A stretch of 64,000 nucleotides of DNA from CAYMZZ01 sp964395095 (GCA_964395095.1 CAYMZZ010000007.1:186001-250000); one strand, 5' to 3'; positions 1 through 9,615 are shown, counted from the first letter of the stretch. Notes: generated by a model from the letters alone, not told the origin. Program-made: numbers and translations.

Positions 1-2
1 AT

Positions 3-230
3 GCGGCATTGTCGGGAACCGGTTTGCAGGGCAAGGCTCAGCCGCTTTCGGCCGGCAAAGGGCTGGTGCCCGATGTGAAAGGCATGACGCTTCGCGATGC
101 GCTCTACCTGCTGGAGTCGCTCGGCGCAAAGGTGGCCGTGCGGGGAAGAGGGAAAGTGAAACAGCAATCGGTAGCGCCGGGAACGGTATTGTTGAAAGGA
201 ACATCTATAGTATTGGAGCTGGAAAGTTAA
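3..230 (+). CDS. ftsI: FtsI/PBP transpeptidase, C-terminal PASTA end (partial)
   Basis: This is the 3' end of a gene that begins before the window; the reading frame is open from base 3 to the TAA at 228-230. The visible 75 residues hold one PASTA-like domain: a VPDVKGM start, a helix with DALYLLESLGAKV, and a closing strand ending GTSIVLELES. In the Bacteroidetes dcw cluster the gene immediately before murE is the septal class B penicillin-binding protein FtsI, which cross-links peptidoglycan at the division site and often ends in a PASTA domain. The transpeptidase domain lies outside the window, so the name rests on the PASTA tail and the position. murE follows after 15 bases. Confidence 0.8.
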   Translation, partial: AALSGTGLQGKAQPLSAGKGLVPDVKGMTLRDALYLLESLGAKVAVRGRGKVKQQSVAPGTVLLKGTSIVLELES

Positions 231-245
231 AAAGAGAAGAAAAGC

Positions 246-1709
246 GTGGTATTACACGAAGTATTATATAAGGTAGCTATCCGCTCCATCTCCGGCAATA
301 CCGATGTGGATATCCGGGATGTGCAGATGGATTCGAGGCAGGTGAAGCAGGGCTGCCTGTTTGTGGCGGTAAAAGGAACGGCGACGGACGGCCACGCATA
401 CATCGAAAAAGCTGTGAGCGCAGGTGCCAGCGCCGTGATCTGCGAAAAGATGCCGGATCAAAAAATGGCATCGGTCGTATATGTGCAGGTGGAAAACAGT
501 GCGATAGCAGCAGCAGTGGCGGCCCATAATTTTTATGGTCGCCCCAGCGAAAAGCTAAAACTGGTGGGAGTAACCGGTACCAACGGAAAAACCACCATCG
601 CCACTTTGCTTTATAAGCTCTTTGCATCATTGGGGTACAGCAGCGGACTCATCAGCACCGTGGAGAATCGTATAGCCGGGCAGGTATTGCCGGCTACGCA
701 TACCACGCCCGATCCGGTACAACTGAGCAAATTGCTCCACCAAATGCTGGAGTCGGGTTGCAGTCATGTGTTTATGGAAGTAAGCTCTCATGCCCTGCAT
801 CAGCATCGTGTAACGGCCTTGCAATTTGCGGGAGCGCTCTTCAGCAATATCACGCACGATCACCTGGATTATCATAAAACATTTGATGAATATATCCGGG
901 TAAAGAAGAGTTTTTTCGATGGGCTTTCATCTGATGCATTTGCCATTAGCAATGCCGACGATAAGCGGGGAGTGGTGATGTTGCAGAATACATCGGCTAA
1001 AAAGTATATGTACAGCCTGCGCACCCTGGCCGACTTCAAGGGTAAGCTGCTCGAAAATACCCTGGCCGGTTTGCTGATGCAGGTGAATGAGCAGGAAGTG
1101 CATTTTCGCCTGATAGGTGAATTTAATGCCTACAACCTGCTGGCGGTTTATGCAGCAGCCATTTGCCTGGGCGAAGAAAAGCAGGAGGTATTGCGCAACC
1201 TGAGCCAGTTAACGGGTGCCGAAGGCAGATTCGATTATCTGTTGAGCCCAAAAGACCATGTGATCGCGATTGTGGATTATGCGCATACACCCGATGCTCT
1301 GCTGAATGTGCTGGCCACAATTCAGAAGCTGCGAAAAGGGAATGAGCAGGTGATAACCGTGGTGGGTTGCGGTGGCGACAGGGACAGGGCCAAGAGACCC
1401 CTGATGGCGGTGGCGGCAACCGAGCATAGCGACAAAGTAGTATTTACCAGCGATAATCCGCGATCGGAAGACCCGGCACAGATTATTCGCGATATGGAAG
1501 CCGGTTTGCCCGCGGCAGCGAGAAGAAAATACCTGAGCATAGTGGATCGCCGCGAAGCCATCCGTACTGCGCTCACCTTAGCCGGCCCCAACGATATAGT
1601 GCTGATAGCGGGCAAAGGGCATGAGAAGTACCAGGAAATAAAAGGTGAGCGGTTTCATTTCGACGATAAGGAAGTGGTGGGGGAAGTGTTTGGGGAGCTG
1701 GGAAAGTAA
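246..1709 (+). CDS. murE: UDP-N-acetylmuramoyl-L-alanyl-D-glutamate--2,6-diaminopimelate ligase
   Basis: MurE adds the third residue of the peptidoglycan stem peptide to UDP-MurNAc-L-Ala-D-Glu in the cytoplasm, using ATP. The 487-residue length is normal. The Mur-ligase P-loop GTNGKTT is at residues 111-117, and DNPR at 403-406 is the signature that selects meso-diaminopimelate rather than lysine. The N-terminal DSRQVKQGCLFVAV stretch is the usual UMP-binding lobe. The start is GTG at 246; the first residues match the family start and no ATG is nearer. It follows ftsI by 15 bases and is separated from mraY by a 232-base gap filled with inverted repeats. Confidence 0.96.
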   Translation: MVLHEVLYKVAIRSISGNTDVDIRDVQMDSRQVKQGCLFVAVKGTATDGHAYIEKAVSAGASAVICEKMPDQKMASVVYVQVENSAIAAAVAAHNFYGRPSEKLKLVGVTGTNGKTTIATLLYKLFASLGYSSGLISTVENRIAGQVLPATHTTPDPVQLSKLLHQMLESGCSHVFMEVSSHALHQHRVTALQFAGALFSNITHDHLDYHKTFDEYIRVKKSFFDGLSSDAFAISNADDKRGVVMLQNTSAKKYMYSLRTLADFKGKLLENTLAGLLMQVNEQEVHFRLIGEFNAYNLLAVYAAAICLGEEKQEVLRNLSQLTGAEGRFDYLLSPKDHVIAIVDYAHTPDALLNVLATIQKLRKGNEQVITVVGCGGDRDRAKRPLMAVAATEHSDKVVFTSDNPRSEDPAQIIRDMEAGLPAAARRKYLSIVDRREAIRTALTLAGPNDIVLIAGKGHEKYQEIKGERFHFDDKEVVGEVFGELGK

Positions 1710-1941
1710 GGCAGTTATAAGTGGTAAGTTTTAAGTTTTAGGTTTTAAGTGTTGGGTGACAAGTGCAGGGGTTTGTAGAGAGAGCATTTGTCAGGTAAGC
1801 ACAGTTAATAAGCCATCAACAGGAAATTGCAGACACCATCATAATAATAGAATTAACTAAAAACAGTAAAATAAGAACCTAAATCGCTGTACTCAAAAAA
1901 CACAACTTAAAACTTAGAACTTAAAACTTACAACTCAACCC
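1710..1941 (+). repeat. Inverted-repeat gap, murE-mraY
   Basis: The gap holds a G/T-rich arm at about 1714-1750 built of AAGTTTTA-like units just after the murE stop. A C/A-rich arm at about 1901-1938 built of AAAACTTA-like units ends four bases before the mraY ATG. The arms are imperfect reverse complements separated by about 150 bases of unrelated AT-rich sequence. Read as RNA they would pair into a long interrupted stem inside the dcw transcript. No promoter or terminator was seen here. Confidence 0.8.
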
Positions 1942-3219
1942 ATGCTTTATCACCTCTTCGACTGGTTCGACCAACAGGGCATCGACTTCCCGGGAAGTGA
2001 ACTCTACCGGTTCATTTCCTTCCGGGTGTTGCTGGCGGTGATGCTGTCGTTGTTTATAACCCTGATCTATGGGAAGAAACTGATCAGGATACTGCAGAAA
2101 AAGCAGGTGGGTGAAACGGTTCGTGATTTGGGTTTGGCGGGTGAACAACAGAAGAAGGGAACGCCCACCATGGGTGGCATTATCATCATCCTGGGCATCA
2201 TGGTTCCCACATTGCTCTTTGCAAGACTGGATACCATCTATATTATCCTGATGCTGATTGCTACCGTTTGGCTGGGTATCATCGGCTTTGTGGACGATTA
2301 CCTGAAGCTGCGGGCCAAGCGCCTGGCGCAGCAGCAGGGAGTAAATTATAAGAAAGGGGATAAGGACGGATTGGCAGGTTGGTTTAAGATATTGGGGCAG
2401 GTAGGTTTAGGTATCCTGGTGGGTGCGGTATTGTATTTCCACCCGGAGGTGAAGATCTGGCGCGAATACCAGGGTACGCCACGTGCCGGCGACAGCACCA
2501 TTATTACGCGAACCATCAATGGTGAGGCCAAGCATTTTGTGGAAACCAAGGAGCCCATCACCACCATTCCTTTCGTGAAGAACCATGAGTTTAACTATAC
2601 CAAATTATTGCCCGAAGCTTTGCGCGATTATAGCTGGGTGCTGTATATACTGGTCGTGATCTTTATCATCACCGCCGTATCGAATGGTGCGAATATCACG
2701 GATGGACTGGATGGGTTGGCGACGGGAACATCGGCATTGATTGGGGTATGTTTGGGCATATTCGCCTACGCCAGTGGCAGCTTCGTGTTTGCCGACTACC
2801 TCAACATCATGTATATCCCCGAGCTGGGTGAGCTGTCTATATTCCTCGCCGCCATGATCGGGGCCTGTGTAGGATTTCTGTGGTACAACTCGTATCCCGC
2901 CCAGGTATTTATGGGCGATACCGGCAGCCTTACACTGGGAGGTATCATTGCTGCCATCGCCATCATTGTGCACAAGGAATTACTGATACCGATTTTCTGT
3001 GGCGTATTCCTGATTGAGAACCTGAGCGTGATGATACAGGTAACTTATTTTAAATACACCAAGCGGAAATATGGCGTGGGCAGAAGGGTTTTTTTGATGA
3101 GCCCCCTGCACCACCATTATCAAAAGAAAGGATATCATGAAGCGAAGATTGTAACGCGGTTTTGGATCATGACGGTGTTGTTTGTATTGATTAGCATAGC
3201 AACGTTGAAATTGAGATAA
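1942..3219 (+). CDS. mraY: Phospho-N-acetylmuramoyl-pentapeptide-transferase
   Basis: MraY moves phospho-MurNAc-pentapeptide from UDP to undecaprenyl phosphate, making lipid I in the inner membrane. Family marks are all visible: GTPTMGG at 73-79, the double aspartate of VDDY at 118-119, NITDGLDG at 251-258, GDTGS at 325-329 and the histidine cluster LHHHYQKKG around 389-397. The protein has about ten hydrophobic segments. At 425 residues it is longer than the roughly 360 of most MraY; the extra length is a polar insert at about 168-228 between membrane segments, which is usual in Bacteroidetes. The ATG at 1942 sits directly after a repeat arm. Confidence 0.96.
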   Translation: MLYHLFDWFDQQGIDFPGSELYRFISFRVLLAVMLSLFITLIYGKKLIRILQKKQVGETVRDLGLAGEQQKKGTPTMGGIIIILGIMVPTLLFARLDTIYIILMLIATVWLGIIGFVDDYLKLRAKRLAQQQGVNYKKGDKDGLAGWFKILGQVGLGILVGAVLYFHPEVKIWREYQGTPRAGDSTIITRTINGEAKHFVETKEPITTIPFVKNHEFNYTKLLPEALRDYSWVLYILVVIFIITAVSNGANITDGLDGLATGTSALIGVCLGIFAYASGSFVFADYLNIMYIPELGELSIFLAAMIGACVGFLWYNSYPAQVFMGDTGSLTLGGIIAAIAIIVHKELLIPIFCGVFLIENLSVMIQVTYFKYTKRKYGVGRRVFLMSPLHHHYQKKGYHEAKIVTRFWIMTVLFVLISIATLKLR

Positions 3220-3451
3220 AAGACAGGAATTGATCGAAAGAAAGTAAGGTGAAAATGCCGCAGCCCAACCGTTGCGGCATCCATTCACCCACATGAAGAA
3301 CCACCCTTTTCCACCCATCCGTACAGTCTGAAAACGAAGTCGTCAAAACATTCCGGCAGCTTGCTGTTCGGATGCCAGGGCAACTGTGGAATAAAAGATT
3401 ACCAAAACGCCATGCTTGTGAAGAACCACTTTTTTGTACACGGATTGCATT
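3220..3451 (+). other. mraY-murD spacer with two hairpins
   Basis: These 232 bases contain no convincing gene. Two stems are visible: an 8-bp perfect stem ATGCCGCA/TGCGGCAT at 3255-3262 and 3273-3280, and a 12-bp stem with one mismatch at about 3349-3374. Neither is followed by a T run, so they do not look like intrinsic terminators. Unlike most long gaps here, this one lacks the simple-sequence arms. Any role, such as message processing within the dcw operon, is inference. Confidence 0.45.
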
Positions 3452-4789
3452 ATGAGCAAAAGACTGGTAATACTGGGTGGGGGTGAAAGCGGCCTGGGAG
3501 CCGCCATCCTGGCAAAATCGAAAGGCTACAGCGTGCTGTTGGCCGACCAAAGTTCTTTGAAGGATACCAACAGGAAACTGCTGCAGGAATGGGCGATCCC
3601 ATTTCTGGAAGGGGAAGCCGCTTTTGCCGAAGTAATGAATGCCGGAGAGATCGTGAAGAGTCCGGGCATACCGGAAAAGAACGAATGGATGAAGGCGATA
3701 CGGAAAAAAGGCATTCCGGTGATTGGCGAAGTGGAATTGGCTTACCGGCATAAGGGCGATTCAAAAATTATCGCCATCACGGGAAGCAATGGCAAAACCA
3801 CCACCACTTCGCTGCTCTGGCATATTTGCCGCAAAGCGGGAATAGACGCCGCACTGGTAGGCAATATCGGTTACTCCTTCGCCAGGCAGGTGGCCGAAGA
3901 CCCGAAACCAGTGTATGTGGCCGAGATCAGCAGTTTCCAGCTCGACGATATCAGGGATTTCCGACCCGATATCGCGATCCTGACCAATATCACCGAAGAC
4001 CACCTGGATCGCTACGACTATAAGTTCGAAAACTATATCCGTAGCAAATTCAGAATCACGATGAATCAAACCGCGGACGACTGCTTTATCTATAACGCAG
4101 ACGATCCGGTAACAATGGAATTCCTGAACAAAATTGAGATACACGCAAAACAACTGCCATTCAGTATGAAAACAGAAACCAACGGCGCATTTATTAAAGA
4201 CGGGGACATGTACGTAAGAACCGGAGAAGACTTTATTGCCATGAGTGTATTCGATTTTACGCTCAAGGGGAAACATAACCAGTACAATACTATGGCCGCC
4301 AGCCTGGGAGCCGCGCAAATGGAAATCCGAAAAGAAAAAATCCGCGAGGCGGTAATGGATTTCCAGGCGCTGGAGCACCGCATGGAACCCGTGGCCACCA
4401 TCCGCGGCGTAGAGTTTATCAACGACAGCAAGAGCACCAACGTAAACTCTACCTGGTATGCCCTCGAAAGCATGACCAAGCCCACCGTACTGATACTGGG
4501 GGGCGTGGATAAAGGAAATGATTATTCCCTGCTTGCCGAGCTGGTGAAGGAAAAAGTAAGAGCAATTGTGTGCATGGGTACCCAGAACCAGAAGATTCAT
4601 GAAGCCTTTCAAAACCTGGTGCCCAATATAGTAGATACACAGTCGGCCCTTGAAGCCGTGCAGGCAGCCTTCCACTTTTCCGAAAAAGGGGATGTGGTTT
4701 TGCTAAGCCCCGGCTGCGCCAGCTTTGATTTATTTAAAAACTATGAAGACAGAGGACAGCAGTTTAAGAAGGCAGTGAAGGAACTGTGA
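3452..4789 (+). CDS. murD: UDP-N-acetylmuramoyl-L-alanine--D-glutamate ligase
   Basis: MurD adds D-glutamate to UDP-MurNAc-L-alanine, the second step of stem-peptide assembly. With the ATG at 3452 the protein has 445 residues, the normal size. An in-frame TTG at 3434 would add six residues but is less likely, because MSKRLVILGGGESG is the natural family start. The nucleotide-binding N-terminal loop GGGESGLG is at 9-16 and the Mur-ligase P-loop GSNGKTTT at 111-118. The central NITEDHLDRY stretch and the C-terminal GGVDKGNDY and SPGCASFDLF motifs are also typical. It lies in the dcw operon between mraY and ftsW. Confidence 0.95.
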   Translation: MSKRLVILGGGESGLGAAILAKSKGYSVLLADQSSLKDTNRKLLQEWAIPFLEGEAAFAEVMNAGEIVKSPGIPEKNEWMKAIRKKGIPVIGEVELAYRHKGDSKIIAITGSNGKTTTTSLLWHICRKAGIDAALVGNIGYSFARQVAEDPKPVYVAEISSFQLDDIRDFRPDIAILTNITEDHLDRYDYKFENYIRSKFRITMNQTADDCFIYNADDPVTMEFLNKIEIHAKQLPFSMKTETNGAFIKDGDMYVRTGEDFIAMSVFDFTLKGKHNQYNTMAASLGAAQMEIRKEKIREAVMDFQALEHRMEPVATIRGVEFINDSKSTNVNSTWYALESMTKPTVLILGGVDKGNDYSLLAELVKEKVRAIVCMGTQNQKIHEAFQNLVPNIVDTQSALEAVQAAFHFSEKGDVVLLSPGCASFDLFKNYEDRGQQFKKAVKEL

Positions 4790-4946
4790 TGAGTTTGAGG
4801 TTTAGAGTTTAAGGTTTAAAGTTTAAAGTTTATAGTATTGATTTTGTTCAAAAGGAAACTTCCAGAAAGCATGTTACAAACCATTTAAACCCTAAACCCT
4901 AAACCTTAAACTCTAAACCTTAAACCCAAAACTTATTACACAACCA
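4790..4946 (+). repeat. Inverted-repeat gap, murD-ftsW
   Basis: The left arm at about 4793-4835 is built of GTTTAAGGTTTAAA units and starts within a few bases of the murD stop. The right arm at about 4884-4932 is built of CCCTAAACCTTAAA units and ends about 14 bases before the ftsW GTG. The arms are near reverse complements around a loop of about 50 bases. The unit is the TTTAGGG/CCCTAAA kind, different from the unit in the murE-mraY gap. Confidence 0.85.
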
Positions 4947-6203
4947 GTGGACATTATTCGCGACATACGATTCCAGGAACTGGGCGATAGCCTGAAACCC
5001 AAACAGCTTTTGAGCAAAACAAAAGGTGATAAGGTGATCTGGGCCCTGGTGATATTGTTGGCGCTGGTATCGCTGCTCGCGGTGTATAGCGCCACCGGTT
5101 CGCTGGCGTATAAGCATTATAAAGGCAATACCGAAGTGTACCTGTTTAAGCAGGTGGCTTTTATAGTTATCGGCGTGTTGGTGGTGTACTTCGCACATTT
5201 GGTGAATTATAAGATGTATTCGCGCATCGCCACCATATTGTTTCTGATCTGCATTCCGCTGTTGATATACACTTTGTTCTTTGGGGTGCGCATGAATGAA
5301 GGTAGCCGTTGGATTCGTTTGCCCCTGATCAATATGACCATGCAAACTTCCGACCTGGCCAAGCTGGCGCTTTTCATGTACCTGGCCCGATTGCTTAGCC
5401 GTAAACAGGAAGTGATCAAGGATTTTAAGAAAGGGTTCATCCCGGTGGTGACACCCATCGTTATCATCTGTGCGCTGATTGCGCCCGCGAACCTGTCTAC
5501 CGCGCTACTGCTTTTTGCCAGTTGTGTGATGTTGTTATTTATAGGAAGGGTAAGCACCAGGCACCTGCTGCTGATTTTAGGCACCGCGCTCATACCGCTG
5601 GTATTCCTGGTGCTGGCGGCCATTACCCGCCATCATGCCGGTGATGCCGATGAGGGCGGCACAGGCCGTTCATCGGGCCTGTTTGGCAGGGTAGATACCT
5701 GGATAGGCCGGGTGGAAAGTTTTATCTACGGCGGGAAGGATGAAGTGAATGACGAACTCTACCAGGTAACCCAGGCCAAGATCGCTATTGCGAAAGGTGG
5801 AATGCTGGGTGTTGGCCCCGGCAACAGCACTACGCGTGATTATCTGCCACAGGCATATAATGATTTCATTTTTGCGATCATCATTGAAGAATATGGAATA
5901 GCGGGAGGAGCATTTATCGTATTTATTTACCTGGTGTTTCTGTACCGATGCATCCGAATATTTAAGCGATGTCCTTTCGCCTTCGGTGCCTTTCTCGCCC
6001 TGGGTCTCAGTTTTACCCTGGCGATACAGGCTATAGCGAATATGGCGGTGACGGTGAACCTGTTTCCCGTAACGGGTGTAACCCTGCCGCTGGTGAGTAT
6101 GGGTGGGAGCAGTTTCATATTTACCTGCCTGGCCATCGGCATTGTGCTGAGCGTGGCCCGGCATAGTGAGCTGAATGAAATGAAGACGCAGGAAGCGTTA
6201 TGA
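4947..6203 (+). CDS. ftsW: SEDS glycosyltransferase FtsW
   Basis: FtsW is the septal peptidoglycan polymerase that works with FtsI. The 418-residue protein has about ten membrane segments. It carries SEDS motifs: the conserved GVRMNEGSRWIRLP loop, GNSTTRDYLPQAYNDFIFA with IIEEYG behind it, and the C-terminal GVTLPLVSMGGSS. The annotated start is GTG at 4947; there is no ATG before the first membrane segment, and the GTG follows the repeat arm as other starts in this operon do. The long cytoplasmic N-terminus of about 27 residues before the first membrane segment is usual in this phylum. murG follows after 36 bases. Confidence 0.95.
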   Translation: MDIIRDIRFQELGDSLKPKQLLSKTKGDKVIWALVILLALVSLLAVYSATGSLAYKHYKGNTEVYLFKQVAFIVIGVLVVYFAHLVNYKMYSRIATILFLICIPLLIYTLFFGVRMNEGSRWIRLPLINMTMQTSDLAKLALFMYLARLLSRKQEVIKDFKKGFIPVVTPIVIICALIAPANLSTALLLFASCVMLLFIGRVSTRHLLLILGTALIPLVFLVLAAITRHHAGDADEGGTGRSSGLFGRVDTWIGRVESFIYGGKDEVNDELYQVTQAKIAIAKGGMLGVGPGNSTTRDYLPQAYNDFIFAIIIEEYGIAGGAFIVFIYLVFLYRCIRIFKRCPFAFGAFLALGLSFTLAIQAIANMAVTVNLFPVTGVTLPLVSMGGSSFIFTCLAIGIVLSVARHSELNEMKTQEAL

Positions 6204-6239
6204 CAGGAAGAAATTAGTTGACCGTATAAAACAGGATCC

Positions 6240-7340
6240 TTGAGTTATCGAATCATCATTGCAGGCGGAGGTACGGGCGGGCATATATTTCCCGCCATCG
6301 CTATCGCTAACGCTTTGCGGAAGATGGATGGCGGGATCGAGATCTTGTTTGTGGGCGCGAAAGGAAAGATGGAGATGGAAAAAGTGCCACAGGCAGGATA
6401 CCGGATTGAGGGATTGGATATAGCGGGATTCAACAGAAGCTCTTTGTGGAAGAATTGGGTCTTGCCGATAAAGCTGATCAAAAGTTTCTGGCAGGTGCGT
6501 CGCATCCTCAACGAGTTTAAACCGGATGCGGTGCTTGGCGTGGGAGGCTATTCGAGCTTCCCGGTTTTGCGCAGCGCACAGGCAAGGGGTATACCCAGCT
6601 TTATTCATGAGTCCAATTCCTTTGCCGGCAAATCGAATATTCTGCTGGGAAAAAAAGCCACCGCCATTTATGTGGCCAGCGAAGGGATGGAAAAATTTTT
6701 CCCGGCCGGCAAGCTGCTGCTTACGGGCAACCCCGTTCGGGAAGCCATTCGGCAGGTGAACCAGGATCCGGCGCAGGCGCGAAGCTTTTTCGGATTGGAA
6801 CCGGCCCGGCAAACGGTGCTGGTGGTGGGTGGAAGCCTGGGCGCGAAAACGATTAACGAAGCAATCGACAAAAACCTGGACCAGCTCCTTGGAGCAGGAC
6901 TCCAGTTGATATGGCAAACCGGAAAACCCTATGCAGAGAAAGCCCGGCAGGCAGCGGCCGGCAAATCAGGTGTTTGGGTCAATGATTTCATCACCCAAAT
7001 GGAAAACGCTTATGCTGCCGCCGACATGGTAGTAGCCCGTGCCGGGGCTATGACTGTGGCGGAACTAACTGTAGTACAGAAGCCCGTTTTGTTCGTACCC
7101 TACCCCTATGCGGCAGAAGACCACCAGACTGTAAACGCGCAACAGTTGGTGAAGAAAGAGGCGGCTTTGCTGATCAGCGACAGCGAAGCCATGGAAAAAC
7201 TGGTACCCGCCCTGCTCAGCCTGGCGCGGGACCAGCACAGGCAGGCGCGCATGAAGGAAAACCTGAAGCCACTGGGCATCATCGATGCCGATGAGCGCGT
7301 GGCAAAGGATATTTTGACAAAGTTGAAAAGCAGGCAGTGA
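6240..7340 (+). CDS. murG: UDP-GlcNAc:lipid I N-acetylglucosaminyltransferase
   Basis: MurG adds GlcNAc to lipid I to make lipid II at the inner face of the membrane. The 366-residue GT28-type protein has the N-terminal GGGTGGH loop at 9-15, a hydrophobic patch after it, the VGGYSSFPVL segment, and the C-terminal donor site with RAGAMTVAEL and PYAAEDHQTVNA. The start is TTG at 6240, which puts the glycine loop at its normal distance from the N-terminus. The stop codon overlaps a possible GTG of the next frame, but murC probably starts further downstream. Confidence 0.95.
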   Translation: MSYRIIIAGGGTGGHIFPAIAIANALRKMDGGIEILFVGAKGKMEMEKVPQAGYRIEGLDIAGFNRSSLWKNWVLPIKLIKSFWQVRRILNEFKPDAVLGVGGYSSFPVLRSAQARGIPSFIHESNSFAGKSNILLGKKATAIYVASEGMEKFFPAGKLLLTGNPVREAIRQVNQDPAQARSFFGLEPARQTVLVVGGSLGAKTINEAIDKNLDQLLGAGLQLIWQTGKPYAEKARQAAAGKSGVWVNDFITQMENAYAAADMVVARAGAMTVAELTVVQKPVLFVPYPYAAEDHQTVNAQQLVKKEAALLISDSEAMEKLVPALLSLARDQHRQARMKENLKPLGIIDADERVAKDILTKLKSRQ

Positions 7341-7420
7341 GAACGGAGTATTGTATACGACATTATTCACCCGATTCCGCCCATAGCGGATCACCGGGAA
7401 CGGGATTAAATACCGTCCTT

Positions 7421-8803
7421 ATGAACGCTCCCTTTCGGGGGGTGAGCCGTTTTCGCGAAGTGTATTTTATCGGCATTGCCGGTATTGGCATGAGTGCATT
7501 GGCGCGCTTTTTCCACGAGCAGGGTGTAAAGGTGAGTGGGTACGATAAAACGGAAACGGCGCTGTCAAAAGAGCTGGAGCAGGAAGGCATCAGCATACAC
7601 TATGAGGAAAACCTGGATCTGATTCCGAAAAACCCCGACCTGGTGATATATACACCCGCCATTCCAAAGGATCATCAGGAATGGCTGCATTACCAGCAAA
7701 CGGGTACAAAGATCGTGAAGCGCAGCGATGTGCTGCAGATGATCACCGAAAGTTCTTTTAATATCTGTGTGGCAGGCACGCATGGCAAAACCACCATCAG
7801 CACCATGGTAGCGCACCTGTTGCGGCATAGCGGTTTTGGTTGTAATGCATTTCTCGGAGGCATTTCGGTAAACTATGGCAGCAATTTCTGGAGCCATGAG
7901 CGAAATGTTTCCGTGATTGAAGCAGATGAGTACGACCGCACCTTTCTGAAGCTACAGCCTGATATCGCGATCGTTTCGGCAATGGATGCCGATCATCTCG
8001 ATATCTATGGTACAGCAGAAGAGGTGGAGCAGGCCTATATCGACTTTACCCGAAAACTGCGCGCAGGCGGTCGCCTGATTGCGCGGCATGGGATGAAGCG
8101 TAGCAGCGAGCTCCGGACCGATCAGTACCTCTCTTATGCCTGTGGCAACAGGGAAGCGGATGTGTTTAGCGACAATATCCGGATGCAGGATGGAGCCTAC
8201 TACTTCGATTGTTGCCTCAAGGGTCATTGGATACGCAACCTGCACCTGAACATGGGCGGCTTGCACAATGTGGAGAATATGACAGCCGCCATAACCGTGG
8301 CCTGGCTCCTGGGAGTGGAAGAAGAAAAGATCAGAGAAGCAGTAGAGGCTTTCAGAGGCGTGAAGCGGCGATTTGAATACGTGCTGCGGTCAGAAAAATG
8401 GGTTGTTGTGGACGACTATGCCCACCATCCCGAAGAATTGCGGGCCCTGCTTGAAGGAGCGAGATCGTTGTTTGCCGACAGGAAATTGCTGCTTTGTTTT
8501 CAGCCGCACCTGTTTAGCCGCACCCGCGATTTTGCCGACGGATTTGCGGAAGTGATGAATAAGGCAGATGAATTGGTACTGCTTCCCATTTATCCCGCAC
8601 GTGAGCAACCGATGGAAGGAGTGAACAGTGAGATGATACTCGGACGAATGCGACCTATGCCAAAGCAGGTGCTGCATAAGCAGGAAATGTTGGCGTGGTT
8701 AAAGGAAAAGAAAACAGACGAGGGCAAATTTCTGCTGGTAATGGCCGGCGCAGGGGATATTGATAAGATGATGATACCCGTAAAAGAATTATTAGCACAC
8801 TAA
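7421..8803 (+). CDS. murC: UDP-N-acetylmuramate--L-alanine ligase
   Basis: MurC attaches L-alanine to UDP-MurNAc, the first stem-peptide step. From the ATG at 7421 it has 460 residues with the GIAGIGM nucleotide loop at 18-24 and the P-loop GTHGKTT at 119-125. The EADEYDRTF and DDYAHHPEE motifs are typical of the family. The frame stays open back to a GTG at 7337 that overlaps the murG stop, which would give 488 residues. I prefer 7421 because the 28 extra residues have no family-like content and the ATG puts the GIAGIGM motif at a normal place. ftsQ begins three bases after the stop. Confidence 0.94.
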   Translation: MNAPFRGVSRFREVYFIGIAGIGMSALARFFHEQGVKVSGYDKTETALSKELEQEGISIHYEENLDLIPKNPDLVIYTPAIPKDHQEWLHYQQTGTKIVKRSDVLQMITESSFNICVAGTHGKTTISTMVAHLLRHSGFGCNAFLGGISVNYGSNFWSHERNVSVIEADEYDRTFLKLQPDIAIVSAMDADHLDIYGTAEEVEQAYIDFTRKLRAGGRLIARHGMKRSSELRTDQYLSYACGNREADVFSDNIRMQDGAYYFDCCLKGHWIRNLHLNMGGLHNVENMTAAITVAWLLGVEEEKIREAVEAFRGVKRRFEYVLRSEKWVVVDDYAHHPEELRALLEGARSLFADRKLLLCFQPHLFSRTRDFADGFAEVMNKADELVLLPIYPAREQPMEGVNSEMILGRMRPMPKQVLHKQEMLAWLKEKKTDEGKFLLVMAGAGDIDKMMIPVKELLAH

Positions 8804-8806
8804 AAG

Positions 8807-9595
8807 TTGAATACAAAAAGAACCATACGAAAAATTCTCTTTGCAGGCCTTTGGCTTACCATTGGGTCGGGCATGTTGCTGTTGCTGATGGCCGCCATTG
8901 GCAAGCAAAAGAATGAAACCTGCAAGGATGTGGAGATCTATATCACCGGAGCCGGCGCGGAGAAACTGGTGCTGCAGGAAAAGGAAATTTTCAAGATGCT
9001 GAAGGCGGCCACCAGGGGTCCGGTTATTGGCCAATCGCGTAAGCGCTTCGACCTCTGGAGCATGGAAAAATTGCTCGAGACCAATATCTGGGTACGTGAT
9101 GCGCGTGTTTATTTCGACAATAAAGATGTATTGCATGTGAAGCTGACGCAACGCCAACCGATGGCCAGGGTCTTCACATCGGGCGGAAGAAGTTTTTATC
9201 TCGACGAATCGGGCCAGATAATGCACCTGGTAGATCAGTTGAAATTATCGCTCCCCGTTTTTACCGGTTTTCCGGAAAAAAAGCGCCTGGGCAGTGCGGA
9301 TAGTGTACTGGTAAAGGATATGATTTCGCTTTCTTCCTTCCTGCAGGAAGATCCATTTTGGGATGCGCAGATAGGACAGGTAAACCTGGTTTCCTCCGGT
9401 CCCAAAGATTGGGAGTTTGAAATGGTTCCCGTATTGGGCAGCCACCTGATTCGCCTCGGTAATGCCGAAAGCATAGAGGCCAAATTCAACCGGCTTTACC
9501 AGTTTTACCGTCAGGTAATACCGAAGGCGGGCTGGGAAAAGTACAAGATCGTGGATATCAGATTTGCGGGCCAGGTAGTGGCAGAAAAAAAGTGA
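8807..9595 (+). CDS. ftsQ: Cell division protein FtsQ
   Basis: FtsQ is a bitopic inner-membrane protein that links early and late divisome parts. The 262-residue protein starts at TTG 8807, three bases after murC, so translation is probably coupled. A short basic cytoplasmic tail (TKRTIRK) is followed by one membrane segment at about residues 10-29 and then a POTRA-like and beta domain outside. Sequence identity in this family is low; the call rests on topology, size and the fixed place between murC and ftsA. FtsB and FtsL are not in the window. Confidence 0.85.
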   Translation: MNTKRTIRKILFAGLWLTIGSGMLLLLMAAIGKQKNETCKDVEIYITGAGAEKLVLQEKEIFKMLKAATRGPVIGQSRKRFDLWSMEKLLETNIWVRDARVYFDNKDVLHVKLTQRQPMARVFTSGGRSFYLDESGQIMHLVDQLKLSLPVFTGFPEKKRLGSADSVLVKDMISLSSFLQEDPFWDAQIGQVNLVSSGPKDWEFEMVPVLGSHLIRLGNAESIEAKFNRLYQFYRQVIPKAGWEKYKIVDIRFAGQVVAEKK

Positions 9596-9615
9596 ACAGC
9601 TAAAAACAACATAAC

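Noticed and set aside
3255..3280. A terminator inside the dcw operon
   Set aside because: The hairpin has no T run after it and the genes on both sides belong to one pathway.
7337..7420. murC starting at the GTG that overlaps the murG stop
   Set aside because: The extra 28 residues carry no family-like sequence and the ATG at 7421 places the GIAGIGM motif normally.
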